This document shows, one piece after another, positions 37,555 through 46,175 of a DNA stretch of 64,000 nt. Origin of the DNA: Vreelandella glaciei (GTDB lineage Bacteria > Pseudomonadota > Gammaproteobacteria > Pseudomonadales > Halomonadaceae); the NCBI RefSeq assembly GCF_013415125.1, contig NZ_JACCDE010000026.1, positions 1 to 64,000 of the forward strand, written 5' to 3'. How positions within the stretch are numbered: position 1 is the first letter of the stretch; each line of letters starts with the position of its first letter. The notes below the pieces were generated by a model that was given only the letters and a program-made list of their open reading frames with translations, did no database searches and was not told where the DNA came from. Both the position numbers and the translations under genes were made by a program.

Positions 37555-38271
37555 ATGTCTCGTACTTTTCTCGTCACCGGTGCCAGCAAGGGCATCGGTC
37601 TTGCGCTTTCGGCGCGCCTTGCCGCAAGCGGTAACCATGTCGTCGGCTTGGCGCGCACTTCGCCACGCGACTTCCCCGGCACGTTCATTTCCGTCGATCT
37701 TGGCGATGACGATGCGACGAGAGTCGCATTGGATGACATCGCGCAACGCTTCGAGCTGGATGGCGTGGTGAACAACGTCGGCCTCGTTCGTCCTGCTTCG
37801 CTGGCTGACGTCACGCTGCCCGCACTGGACGAAGTCTTCAGCGTCAACCTGCATCCCGCGCTGTTGGCCGCGCAGGCGGCTTTGCCTGGCATGAGGGAAC
37901 GACGCTGGGGCCGCATCGTTAACATTTCCAGCCTGACCATCCTTGGAATGCCGCACCGCACGGCCTATGCGGCCGCCAAGGCAGCGTTGGTCAGCTTCAC
38001 CCGCAGTTGGGCGATAGAGCTGGCTGATGCCGGTATCACCGTCAATGCCGTGGCTCCCGGCCCAACCGAAACCGAATTGTTCCGCGCGAACAATTCGCCC
38101 GGCAGTGAAGGTGAGCAACGCTATCTTGCGGGGGTGCCGATGAGGCGCTTCGGGAAGCCAGAAGAGATTGCCGCGACCATCGCGTTCCTGCTTTCGGAAG
38201 AAGCTGGATTCATGACTGGACAGACCTTGCATGTCGATGGCGGCGCGTCCCTCGGACGCGCCGCGTTCTGA
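37555..38271 (+). CDS. Short-chain dehydrogenase/reductase
   Basis: 238 residues from ATG 37555, with AAAGGAG ten bases upstream. The cofactor site is TGASKGIG (residues 8-15), with NNVG near residue 78. The catalytic Ser is in VNISSLTILGM, and the Tyr-x3-Lys in RTAYAAAKAAL. The C-terminal motif is FMTGQTLHVDGGASL. It oxidises or reduces an alcohol/carbonyl with NAD(P). Last gene of the GC-rich LysR/crotonase/peroxiredoxin cassette; 3-oxoacyl-ACP-reductase-like proteins share all these motifs. Confidence 0.92.
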   Translation: MSRTFLVTGASKGIGLALSARLAASGNHVVGLARTSPRDFPGTFISVDLGDDDATRVALDDIAQRFELDGVVNNVGLVRPASLADVTLPALDEVFSVNLHPALLAAQAALPGMRERRWGRIVNISSLTILGMPHRTAYAAAKAALVSFTRSWAIELADAGITVNAVAPGPTETELFRANNSPGSEGEQRYLAGVPMRRFGKPEEIAATIAFLLSEEAGFMTGQTLHVDGGASLGRAAF

Positions 38272-38303
38272 GGGAGGGCTCTCCTTTGTCCTTGACCGCT
38301 GAT

Positions 38304-38389
38304 AAGGCTGCCTTTCCAAGCTACCCGGCGGTGGGCGTAGCACGCGCTATACGGTGTTACTTGGGCAAGCTCATGAAGGCACGCAGTAG
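38304..38389 (+). pseudogene. Decayed duplicate of the fic 3' end
   Basis: The frame KGCLSKLPGGGRSTRYTVLL then GQAHEGTQ and stop matches the last 21 residues of the intact Fic protein (KGCLSKLPGGGRSTRYSVVV) and then runs on further. Only about 65 bases of true identity remain. It precedes the intact DUF808 gene by about 250 bases. Confidence 0.85.
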
Positions 38390-38636
38390 CTAGTGGACTT
38401 TGTTAGTGAGGCCATATCGCTCCTTCTCGGTGTAACGAATTTGGCATGGCTAGCCTGACCTAACAAGATACCTGCGTACCCATACCTCATGTTGTTTTTG
38501 AATCTCTGTTTGCCACGATAATTGCATTGAAAATCGACCTATAGCAAGTGAATGCCTTTGCCTCAAAACACTTTGAAGGTAACTCAGCCACTGTGTGTTT
38601 TACTATCTGCAACTGTTATTCACGGAGGAAGCATCC

Positions 38637-39587
38637 ATGGCCATAGGCGGCTTGATAGGATTACTGGATGACATTGCCGCATTGGCGAAGTTGACCGCAG
38701 CATCATTGGACGATGTGAGTGCCGCCGCTGGGCGTGCGACAGCGAAGGCGGCCGGGGTAGTGGTCGATGATACGGCGGTGACGCCGCAATATTTGCAGGG
38801 GGTGGCAGCGGAGCGTGAACTGTCGCTTGTGAAGCAGATCGCGCTGGGGTCGATCCGCAACAAGCTGATTTTTATCCTGCCAGTGGCGCTGCTGCTGAAT
38901 CACTTTTTGCCCGCGCTATTGCCAATCATCCTGATGGTGGGCGGTACTTACTTGGCCTTTGAGGGCGCGGAGAAGGTCTGGCACAAGCTTTCCGGCAAGC
39001 ATGACGAGGACAAGCCAGCGGTAGAGCAGGGGCCGGAAGCCGAGAAAAAGATCGTGAGTGGTGCCATTCGGACCGACTTGATTTTGTCTGCTGAAATCAT
39101 GGTGATCGCGCTGGCCACGGTCTCCCATCAGGGGTTCTGGTCTCAACTGGCGAGCCTGGTGGTGGTGGCGTTTTTCATCACACTTCTGGTGTATGGCGTG
39201 GTTGCGCTGTTGATCAGGATGGATGATATCGGCCTGAAGCTCGCCCAGCGGGATAGTTCGGGAATGCAGACCCTGGGCCGTGGTCTGGTGACGGCCATGC
39301 CCAAGGTGTTAGCGACCATCTCGGTCGTGGGCACCGTCGCCATGCTCTGGGTAGGTGGGCATATCCTGATGGTCAATCTAGGTGCCGATGGCACGGGTTG
39401 GTTCAACGCACCCTATGAGTGGGTACACCATATTGAGCTAGGCATTAGCGAAGCAACCGGTGCCTTGGGCGGCACGCTGGGCTGGAGCTTCAATACGCTG
39501 TGCTCTGCGGTGATAGGCTTTTTGGTGGGCTCGGTGGTGGTGGGGGCGCTGCACCTCATTCCTATTAAGAAGGCGCATGCCGGGTAG
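38637..39587 (+). CDS. DUF808 family inner-membrane protein (YedI-like)
   Basis: 316 residues from ATG 38637, with GGAGGAA ten bases upstream. N-terminal MAIGGLIGLLDDIAALAKLT and a long soluble stretch (residues 15-75), then at least six membrane helices. The loop KIVSGAIRTDLILSAEIMVI is a DUF808 hallmark. Function unknown; E. coli YedI is a member. Its 5' part is duplicated at 27962-28240. A Rpn-nuclease remnant follows. Confidence 0.92.
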   Translation: MAIGGLIGLLDDIAALAKLTAASLDDVSAAAGRATAKAAGVVVDDTAVTPQYLQGVAAERELSLVKQIALGSIRNKLIFILPVALLLNHFLPALLPIILMVGGTYLAFEGAEKVWHKLSGKHDEDKPAVEQGPEAEKKIVSGAIRTDLILSAEIMVIALATVSHQGFWSQLASLVVVAFFITLLVYGVVALLIRMDDIGLKLAQRDSSGMQTLGRGLVTAMPKVLATISVVGTVAMLWVGGHILMVNLGADGTGWFNAPYEWVHHIELGISEATGALGGTLGWSFNTLCSAVIGFLVGSVVVGALHLIPIKKAHAG

Positions 39588-39599
39588 GTGTGGGCTGCG

Positions 39600-39958
39600 A
39601 AGCGTTATTGGGCTGGCTACGTGAGGTGTTGAGTGATGAGTGACGCTAGGGTTTGTACGAAACTCACAAAGAGCATATCGACAAGATTATTACCCGCTGG
39701 CTAAAACGCCACTTGCAGCGGCTCGGGGCTGAGGTCGACCTCAATCAGCTCAACAGTTTGGTGGAGGATAAAGACATGTTGGCAGAAAATTTGGAAAACT
39801 GAGCTCAGCAAGAACGTCAGGAAGGCGAAAAGCTGGGTATTGAGAAAACAGCTCGTCATCTGCTCAAGCTGGGGGGGCTTAGTGACGAGCAAATTGCTGA
39901 AGTGACCGGCTTGGCGTTAGAGGATGTGGTTAAGTTGCGTATTGAAGGTAAGCGCTGA
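39600..39958 (+). pseudogene. Rpn-family nuclease, C-terminal pseudogene
   Basis: From about 39653 the frame LYETHKEHIDKIITRWLKRH then LQRLGAEVDLNQLNSLVEDK continues to an in-frame TGA near 39800 and resumes as AQQERQEGEKLGIEKTARHL, ending LSDEQIAEVTGLALEDVVKL and a stop at 39958. This is the C-terminal half of an Rpn recombination-promoting nuclease. 39600-39640 repeats the LGWLREVLSDE piece seen at 24700. No N-terminal nuclease domain is present. Confidence 0.8.
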
Positions 39959-39998
39959 TCGATTGCCTTCTGACCTAAGCGGCAGCCCTTGAACCTGC

Positions 39999-40379
39999 TC
40001 AATCTTGCCGATCCCGGTCATATCGCTCCATGGCAGGGAAAGGCGGCAGCCAATGTTCGCGGCGAATGTTCCAAAGCTCATACGTCGGTTTCAGTTGATT
40101 CGGAGCATCAAGGGCCCCAAGGTGTATTTCGATTTCTTCCTCGCTTACCGAAAAAACCGACGAACCACATGTCGAACAGAAGTAACGCCCCTGATAACTC
40201 TGCGGTTCGCCTTCGATAATGACAGCTCGCTTGGGATAATCAGCAGCCGCATAGAAAAGCGCCCCATGATGCTTACGACAATCCATACAGTGACAAATAC
40301 CTACCCGAAGCGGCTCGCCATTGGCCACGATTCTGATCTTGCCGCAGAGACAGCCACCTGTTAGTTGAGCCATTGCCAA
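39999..40379 (-). CDS. GFA (glutathione-dependent formaldehyde-activating) family protein
   Basis: 126 residues. Zinc-binding Cys pattern: GGCLCGKIRI (CxC), GICHCMDCRK (CxxC-type) and FCSTCGSSVF (CxxC), which is the complete GFA/CENP-V fold set. Such proteins bind glutathione adducts, although few are proven enzymes. The first residues MAMAQL offer two starts; either is possible. Monocistronic, on the opposite strand from the PQQ dehydrogenase genes. Confidence 0.9.
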   Translation of the reverse strand: MAMAQLTGGCLCGKIRIVANGEPLRVGICHCMDCRKHHGALFYAAADYPKRAVIIEGEPQSYQGRYFCSTCGSSVFSVSEEEIEIHLGALDAPNQLKPTYELWNIRREHWLPPFPAMERYDRDRQD

Positions 40380-40660
40380 TCTCCAGAAAATTCATACCTT
40401 CTGAATTCAAAGTAGGTGGCACTTTCGGTTTTGTCTTGCTGCCATCTCGTTGGTATTTAATGGCCGTAAAATGACATAAATCGAGAATGACAGGCTTTAA
40501 CACATAAGTTAATCAAGTGATCCTTTACAGGGTCGAGAATCTCTACTTGGATTAAGGAGGACGGCGCTTCATTTTATAAAGGCATTTTGTAAAGGCATTG
40601 TTAGTGGGTTTGCCAAGCGCTCTTGATAGCAATCAACCACGAACAACGGAGGTACCTGGT

Positions 40661-41023
40661 TTGGCTACCAATAAAGCATCTCGGGGTGTGGGCGGTTGGT
40701 TTCTGCTCGTGTTCGCCATCATTCTGGTCATCCTCGGCCTGATTCTTGCAGCCGGCGGGATCTGGCTGGTGACGCTGGGAGGCTCCTGGTATTACCTCAT
40801 TGCCGGTCTGGGGCTGATCATTTCGGGTGGCTTAATGGCCAGGGATTTGCTCACGGGAGTCTGGGTCTATTTCTTGGTTCTGTTAGGTACGCTGATTTGG
40901 GCCTTATGGGAGGTTGGCTTGTCGCCATGGGAGCTGCTGCCCCGGGTATTCGGTTACATCGTCCTGGGTGTCATCGTCTTGGCGCTCCTGCCCACTCTCA
41001 AACGCCGCCAAGCCACTATATGA
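40661..41023 (+). CDS. Membrane-anchor subunit-like protein of a split PQQ dehydrogenase
   Basis: 120 residues from TTG 40661, chosen because GGAGGT lies seven bases upstream; an ATG at 40598 in the same frame would add 21 non-hydrophobic residues. Four to five membrane helices fill residues 10-115 (FLLVFAIILVILGLILAAGG; GLGLIISGGLMARDLL; LLPRVFGYIVLGVIVL). In glucose/quinate dehydrogenases such helices form the N-terminal anchor of one long protein. Here they are a separate gene, ending 11 bases before the catalytic gene. Confidence 0.8.
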   Translation: MATNKASRGVGGWFLLVFAIILVILGLILAAGGIWLVTLGGSWYYLIAGLGLIISGGLMARDLLTGVWVYFLVLLGTLIWALWEVGLSPWELLPRVFGYIVLGVIVLALLPTLKRRQATI

Positions 41024-41034
41024 GGAGCGCTGCC

Positions 41035-43128
41035 ATGTTCACGTCACTGCGAGTGCTGGCCTATGTCGTCAGCCTATCACTGGCGACGCATGCCGTTGCC
41101 CAGAATGCCGAGGGTGAAACCGAAGTCCCGGAGGAGCCCACCTCAAGCGAGGCCCAGACACCGACCTTCTCGGCGACGCCGCAGCCTAGCGATGACCCAG
41201 CGCCCGGCGATTGGGCCGCCTGGGGACGAGAGAGCGGCGCCTCACGTCATTCGCCGCTGGATGAAATCACGCCCGACAATGTCAGCCAGTTGGAGGTTGC
41301 CTGGATCTATCGCACTGGCGATATGCCGGAAGAAGAGGGGCAGGGCAAATACGCACCTGAAACTACACCGCTTAAGGTTGGCGACAATCTGTATCTCTGC
41401 TCGGCCATGAACGTCATGGTCTCCCTCGATGCACGGACTGGGGAGGAGCAGTGGCGCCATGATCCCGAGGTCGATCCAGGTGCCATTCCCTATAGCGCCA
41501 GCTGCCGCGGCGTGACCTATTACGAAGTTCCGGATGCCGCCGATGACCAGCTCTGCGCAACCCGCATCATTGAGGGGACGTTGGACGCCCGATTGATTGC
41601 CGTCGATGCGCAAACGGGCGAGCTGTGCCAGGGGTTTGGTGACGGCGGTACGGTAGATCTATGGGCCGGCATCGGCGAGAAGGTTCCCGGTTGGTACTCC
41701 GTCACCTCTCCACCGGTCGTCGTCCAGGGCGTCCTGGTGACCGGTGCTCAGGTCAAGGACGGGCAAGCGGAGGACGCCCCCTCTGGCGTGATTCGCGGCT
41801 ACGATGTCGTTACCGGCGAACTGGAGTGGGCGTGGGATATGGGCAACCCCAACTTGGATGGACTACCACCCGAGGGCGAGACCTATACTCGGGGCACGCC
41901 CAACATGTGGACCACTGCTTCCTCCGATGAGGAGTTGGGTTACGTCTACCTGCCGATGGGCAACTCATCGGTCGATTATTGGGGCGGAAACCGCAGCGAG
42001 GAAGAAAACGAGTTCTCGACTTCGCTCGTTGCTATCGACGTCAACACCGGCGAACCGGTCTGGCACTTCCAGACCGTCCATTACGATGTCTGGGACTATG
42101 ATCTCGGTTCGCAACCGACCCTGGTCGATTTCCCTCGAGATGACGGCAGCACGGTGCCGGCGATCATTCTGCCCTCCAAACAGGGCGACATTTACGTTCT
42201 CAACCGTGAAACCGGCGAATCGCTATTCCCCGTGGAAGAGGTGGAGGCGCCCACTGGCGGTGTTGAGCCAGATAACCTCTCGCCCACGCAGCCTCGTTCA
42301 GGCTATCACTCCCTCGCTTTTCCGAACCTAGAAGAGAAGGACATGTGGGGGATGACGCCCATCGACCAGTTGTGGTGTCGTATTCAATTCCGCCGAGCCT
42401 CCTATAAAGGCATGTACACGCCGCCGACCGTGGATCAGCGCTTCATTCAGTATCCCGGCTACAATGGCGGCAACGACTGGGGCAGTACAGCGGTGGACGC
42501 CGAGCGCGGCATCATCATTGCCAATTACAATGACATTCCCAACTTCAACCGTCTCATCCCCCGTGAAGAAGCCGAGGAACGTAATCTTCGACCCATCTAT
42601 GCAGGAGATGACAACACCGATAGCGACACGGATGGGCCCGCCGAAGGGGCCGGCGATCCACAAGTAGGTGCGCCTTATGCGATCGACGTCAATGCCGGCT
42701 GGCGAGCGCCGGTTACCGGCATGCCCTGTACCGCGCCTCCTTATGGCGGCATTCGCGCCATTGATCTGGCGAGCGGTGAAACGCTCTGGGATGAGCCATT
42801 GGGCACGGCGCGCAAGAATGGTCCCTTCGGCATACCGTCGCACATGCCGTTCAAAATCGGCACACCCAACAATGGCGGTCCATTACTCACGGCCAGCGGA
42901 CTGATATTCATCGCTGCCGCCACCGACGATCTGATTCGCGCCATCGACACGGAGACCGGTGAGGTGCTTTGGAACGATGTGCTGCCGGCCGGCGGCCAGG
43001 CCAACCCCATAACCTATGAGGCGAATGGTCGCCAATACGTAGTCATCGGGGCCGGCGGGCATCACTTCATGGAAACACCGATAGGCGATTATGTAATCGC
43101 CTACGCGCTACCGGAAGACGGGAATTAA
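41035..43128 (+). CDS. PQQ-dependent membrane-type dehydrogenase, catalytic part
   Basis: 697 residues from ATG 41035, with a GAGGAG ribosome site. A signal peptide (residues 1-22, cleavage after HAVA-QN) and an acidic/Pro-rich linker precede the PQQ beta-propeller, starting WAAWGRESGASRHSPLDEIT with several W-motifs (GELEWAWDMGNPN, GEPVWHFQTVHYDVWDYDLG). GGNDWGSTAVDAERG contains the likely catalytic Asp region. It should oxidise an aldose or polyol in the periplasm and feed electrons to ubiquinone through the anchor protein. The longer frame from 40696 is a shadow over the anchor gene. Confidence 0.9.
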   Translation: MFTSLRVLAYVVSLSLATHAVAQNAEGETEVPEEPTSSEAQTPTFSATPQPSDDPAPGDWAAWGRESGASRHSPLDEITPDNVSQLEVAWIYRTGDMPEEEGQGKYAPETTPLKVGDNLYLCSAMNVMVSLDARTGEEQWRHDPEVDPGAIPYSASCRGVTYYEVPDAADDQLCATRIIEGTLDARLIAVDAQTGELCQGFGDGGTVDLWAGIGEKVPGWYSVTSPPVVVQGVLVTGAQVKDGQAEDAPSGVIRGYDVVTGELEWAWDMGNPNLDGLPPEGETYTRGTPNMWTTASSDEELGYVYLPMGNSSVDYWGGNRSEEENEFSTSLVAIDVNTGEPVWHFQTVHYDVWDYDLGSQPTLVDFPRDDGSTVPAIILPSKQGDIYVLNRETGESLFPVEEVEAPTGGVEPDNLSPTQPRSGYHSLAFPNLEEKDMWGMTPIDQLWCRIQFRRASYKGMYTPPTVDQRFIQYPGYNGGNDWGSTAVDAERGIIIANYNDIPNFNRLIPREEAEERNLRPIYAGDDNTDSDTDGPAEGAGDPQVGAPYAIDVNAGWRAPVTGMPCTAPPYGGIRAIDLASGETLWDEPLGTARKNGPFGIPSHMPFKIGTPNNGGPLLTASGLIFIAAATDDLIRAIDTETGEVLWNDVLPAGGQANPITYEANGRQYVVIGAGGHHFMETPIGDYVIAYALPEDGN

Positions 43129-43141
43129 GATCGCTTTCTTG

Positions 43142-43168
43142 GCTGAGCCAGTATTCGACTGGCTCAGC
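43142..43168. repeat. Ten-bp inverted repeat after the PQQ gene
   Basis: GCTGAGCCAG / CTGGCTCAGC with a seven-base loop, 13 bases after the stop. There is no T-run after it, so it is weaker than a standard terminator, but the position suggests transcript ending or stabilisation. Confidence 0.55.
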
Positions 43169-43182
43169 TACCAGCCTGTGAG

Positions 43183-43335
43183 GATGAATATGGGAAGGGA
43201 TGACAAGAAAGACAAGCGTCCTAACAAGCCCTCTGAATGCCCATGAGCCGAATATAAACCTTAATCGGCTCATAAAATGATCCGAATAGATGGTGCAATC
43301 AGCTCATTTATATTTGGGAATAGCTCCACTGGCCG
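43183..43335. pseudogene. Remnant of the parD/fic regulatory region and fic start
   Basis: The text from GACAAGAAAGACAAGCGTCC through ATGAGCCGAATATAAACC to TCGGCTCAT repeats the region ahead of the intact fic gene and is closest to the copy at 26000-26106. It then runs on into the first Fic codons (ATTTGGGAATAGC...CACTGGCCG, compare 23011-23035) with an in-frame stop and decays. No fic coding part remains. Confidence 0.8.
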
Positions 43336-43488
43336 TCTTTTTAACCGAGTAACTGTGCACCTGCTTCATCGCCGTCCCGTTCATTTGAGTAATTTAAGGC
43401 CCATGAGGGTTTTTGTGGGCCTTTAAATGTTCACTGTGGGTCAGGCTGGGCGAGGCCGTGACTATCTAACGTCTGTTCCAACTACTTT

Positions 43489-44274
43489 TTACGCTTCCTG
43501 CTGACGATTAGCCGCCCGAACGAAAGCGCTGGGAGATTGGCCTAGCACCTTGCGAAACATGCTGGAGAAAGCGGTTGGGCTGTCGTAGCCGAGTTCCAGC
43601 GCGGTTCGTGTAACGGAATTGCCGGAGAGCAGCCTGGGAATCGCCGCCATTAGGCAGGCCTGCTGGCGCCATACGGCGAAGGACATACCGGTTTGTTGGC
43701 GGAACAAGCGATTGAAGGTGCGCTGACTGCGATGCAACTGCTTGGCCCACTCCTCGGGAAGGCTATGGATGTGCGGCTGGCCGAGAAACTCTCTGCACAG
43801 GCTGGCGAGTGGAAGGTCATGGGGCAGGGGCGCAAATAGTGGCAAGGCCTGAGCACGTTCCAGTTCGTATAGGAGTAGTTGAGCCAGGGCTCCGTCGCGG
43901 CCGTTTTCATCATAGAGTGCGGGGATGTGGGCGGAAGCCAGCAGCAGGTGGTGCAGGAGAGGCGTCACGACCAGCACCTCACAGCTGCTCGAAGCGCGTG
44001 GCGCGACATGGGGCTCGACATACAGGCTTCGGGTGCTCACCCCGTTCATACGCACTTGGTGCCGCTTGCCCGCAGGTAGCCAGACGCCGCTATAGGGCGG
44101 CACCATCCAGGTGCCGTCATCCGTGTTCACCTCCATCACGCCGGTCATGCCATAGAGAAACTGGGCACGGCGATGAGTATGGAAGCCCAGGAGGGTGCCG
44201 GGGCGGTAATCAGTGCCGATGGCCACCATGGGCCGTGCTACATGATCCACATCTGAAAGAGGCGTATTGAGCAT
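43489..44274 (-). CDS. AraC family regulator with cupin sensor domain
   Basis: 261 residues from ATG 44274; an earlier in-frame start at 44331 gives 280. N-terminal AraC-binding/cupin domain (YRPGTLLGFHTHRRAQFLYG; MVPPYSGVWLPAGKRHQVRM). The C-terminal pair of helix-turn-helices ends with the family signature TRTALELGYDSPTAFSSMFR. Divergent from the TSUP permease gene with about 100 bases between, so it probably controls that gene. Confidence 0.92.
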   Translation of the reverse strand: MLNTPLSDVDHVARPMVAIGTDYRPGTLLGFHTHRRAQFLYGMTGVMEVNTDDGTWMVPPYSGVWLPAGKRHQVRMNGVSTRSLYVEPHVAPRASSSCEVLVVTPLLHHLLLASAHIPALYDENGRDGALAQLLLYELERAQALPLFAPLPHDLPLASLCREFLGQPHIHSLPEEWAKQLHRSQRTFNRLFRQQTGMSFAVWRQQACLMAAIPRLLSGNSVTRTALELGYDSPTAFSSMFRKVLGQSPSAFVRAANRQQEA

Positions 44275-44381
44275 TAGCGTTAACCTGGCTGAAACGCGGT
44301 GATGGTTGTCCGAATGACGAGTGTCGGCCAAGCCTCGCCAGCATATAGTGCCTGCTGTTTCGTTTCATCAGGAGAGTGCCG

Positions 44382-45191
44382 GTGTATAGCGTATTGCTTC
44401 TTTGTGGCGGGGTGGCGGGAGTGACCACCGTATTGTTCGGTTTCGGTGGCGGGTTCGTGGTAGTTCCCTTGCTGTATACCCTGCTGATTGCCGTCCATGG
44501 GCCGGATAGTGGTATCGGCCAGGCGGCCATGCATATCGCGGTGGCTACCTCGACAGCATTGATGGTATTTGCGGCTTCCCTGTCCACATGGCGCCACCAC
44601 CAACGGCAGACCGTGCAATGGCGCCTGGTGCGTCCGCTGGTGGGCTATATTGCTATCGGCGCTGTGCTTGGCGCAGCGGCGGCTGTGTCTTTGAGCGGGG
44701 AGTGGGTGCGCTGGGCATTCATCGGTTATCTAGCCCTCACGATTGCGGATGCTATTCTGCGGCCCGGTTTTCTGCATCAGGCGGGGAGTGATGTGCCTCC
44801 TATGGGGCGTGGAGTAACGGCGATAACGGGTACCTTGATGGGTGCGGTGGCCGCCCTGCTGGGCGTTGGTGGCAGCGTGATGACCGTACCGCTCATGCGT
44901 CGGAGAGGCGCGAGCATGACGGCAGCCACTGCGATGGCCAATCCGTTGTCGTTGCCCATGGCGGTGAGTGGCACCGCGACGTATGTGTTGCTGTCGGCAA
45001 ATCACCCAGCGTTGGGGGACTGGTATGCCGGTTATGTGGATCTGCGCGCCTTGCTGGTACTCGCAGTGGGCTCATGGCTCGGTATTCGCCTGGCGTCGAC
45101 CTGGATCGGGCGCATTCCTGACCGCCTGCATGCAAGGGTGTACTTGCTATTGCTGACCATGGTGTTGGTGGTGATGGCTTTTGTAGGTTGA
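44382..45191 (+). CDS. TSUP/TauE/SafE family membrane transporter
   Basis: 269 residues from GTG 44382, seven bases after AGGAG. Two homologous halves of about four helices each. The first begins LLLCGGVAGVTTVLFGFGGG, the second GTLMGAVAALLGVGGSVMTV; the internal G-x-GGG repeats are typical of TauE/SafE exporters of sulfonates, sulfite or organosulfur compounds. A decayed copy with the same downstream order is at 59752-60075. Confidence 0.9.
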   Translation: MYSVLLLCGGVAGVTTVLFGFGGGFVVVPLLYTLLIAVHGPDSGIGQAAMHIAVATSTALMVFAASLSTWRHHQRQTVQWRLVRPLVGYIAIGAVLGAAAAVSLSGEWVRWAFIGYLALTIADAILRPGFLHQAGSDVPPMGRGVTAITGTLMGAVAALLGVGGSVMTVPLMRRRGASMTAATAMANPLSLPMAVSGTATYVLLSANHPALGDWYAGYVDLRALLVLAVGSWLGIRLASTWIGRIPDRLHARVYLLLLTMVLVVMAFVG

Positions 45192-45432
45192 AGCGCCCAC
45201 TTTTGCTAGGCAGATTTATTTGGCAGAATCAGGGTAATATTTAGCTGTATGAATAAACAGTTTTTATGCTAAGGTTTACTTAACCTCTAATGGCGGGCGC
45301 GCTTGAGTCTCTCTTTTAGTATGCAAAGATGAGTACTGCTGGATTGACCACTGCTGGATTGAGTGCTGCTTGCTTGGGAGGTGCTTGTTTTGAAGTCGCA
45401 AAGCGCTTTATGTAAACCTGGAGGCAACACTC

Positions 45433-45930
45433 ATGAATGATCAGCAAATACAGATATTCACCAGCGAAGATGGGCAATCACATCTAGAAGTAACGCTGGA
45501 GCAAGAGACCGTTTGGTTAAGCCAAGCGCAGATGTGTGAATTATTTGGGCGCGAGCGTTCTGTCATTACGAAGCACATTCGCAATGTTTTTAAAGAAGGG
45601 GAATTAGAGCGAAATTCAGTATGTGCAAAATTTGCACATACTGCTGAAGATGGCAAATCTTATCAGGTTGATCACTTCAATCTTGATGTCATTATTTCAG
45701 TTGGCTACCGCGTTAAATCTCCGCGAGGCGTTCAGTTTCGCAAGTGGGCTACAGATGTGCTCAAACAATATTTGATTCAAGGTTATACCTTAAACCAACG
45801 CCGCCTAACCGAGCGTGGCATCGAGTTTGAGCAGGCGGTGAATCTGCTCAGTCGAACCCTGACCAATCAAGGCTTGGTTTCAACAGAAGGCGAAGCGGTA
45901 GCCCGTGTGATTAGCGCTGTTAGTGGCTGA
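45433..45930 (+). pseudogene. Truncated RhuM-family gene
   Basis: 165 residues remain of a protein normally near 330. The N-terminal RhuM region is good: FTSEDGQSHLEVTLEQETVW, LFGRERSVITKHIRNVFKEG, DVIISVGYRVKSPRGVQFRK, LTERGIEFEQAVNLLSRTLT. The frame stops at 45930 in AVSG. In another frame LVAESLPDQKTLMIRLIEHF ends in a stop near 46000, so the 3' half was lost and replaced by an unrelated gene end. RhuM-like proteins occur near restriction, toxin and IS loci; their activity is unproven. Nothing else coding is seen up to 46175 except a cupin remnant. Confidence 0.8.
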
Positions 45931-46044
45931 AAGCCTACCCGATCAGAAAACGTTGATGATTCGGCTGATCGAACATTTCATACTGCTGAAAGAAGAATGA
46001 AGCTATCGATACTGGGGCAGCGCTGAGATCTCATACCACGGCCG

Positions 46045-46125
46045 CGGCTCGCGATTGTGCTGCCGCCAGTTGTGCAGGGTCGCCGCGCTCTATCGCTGGC
46101 GCTTGGTTTGGTGGATAGAGGCACC
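46045..46125 (-). pseudogene. Short remnant of a cupin gene
   Basis: About 75 bases match the cupin gene at 58305-58375 (shared GGGTCGCCGCGCTCTAT and the residue run IERGDPAQL on the minus strand). Both ends are lost. Confidence 0.65.
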
Positions 46126-46175
46126 GACCGCCGGTCATTCAGCAAACACGCGCCATGTCATCACGCTCTATGTGA

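Noticed and set aside
43142-43168. Inverted repeat as a rho-independent terminator
   Set aside because: No T-run after the stem on the plus strand; kept only as a repeat.
45320-45370. Repeat of ACTGCTGGATTGA as an array
   Set aside because: Only two full copies and part of a third; too short to call an array.
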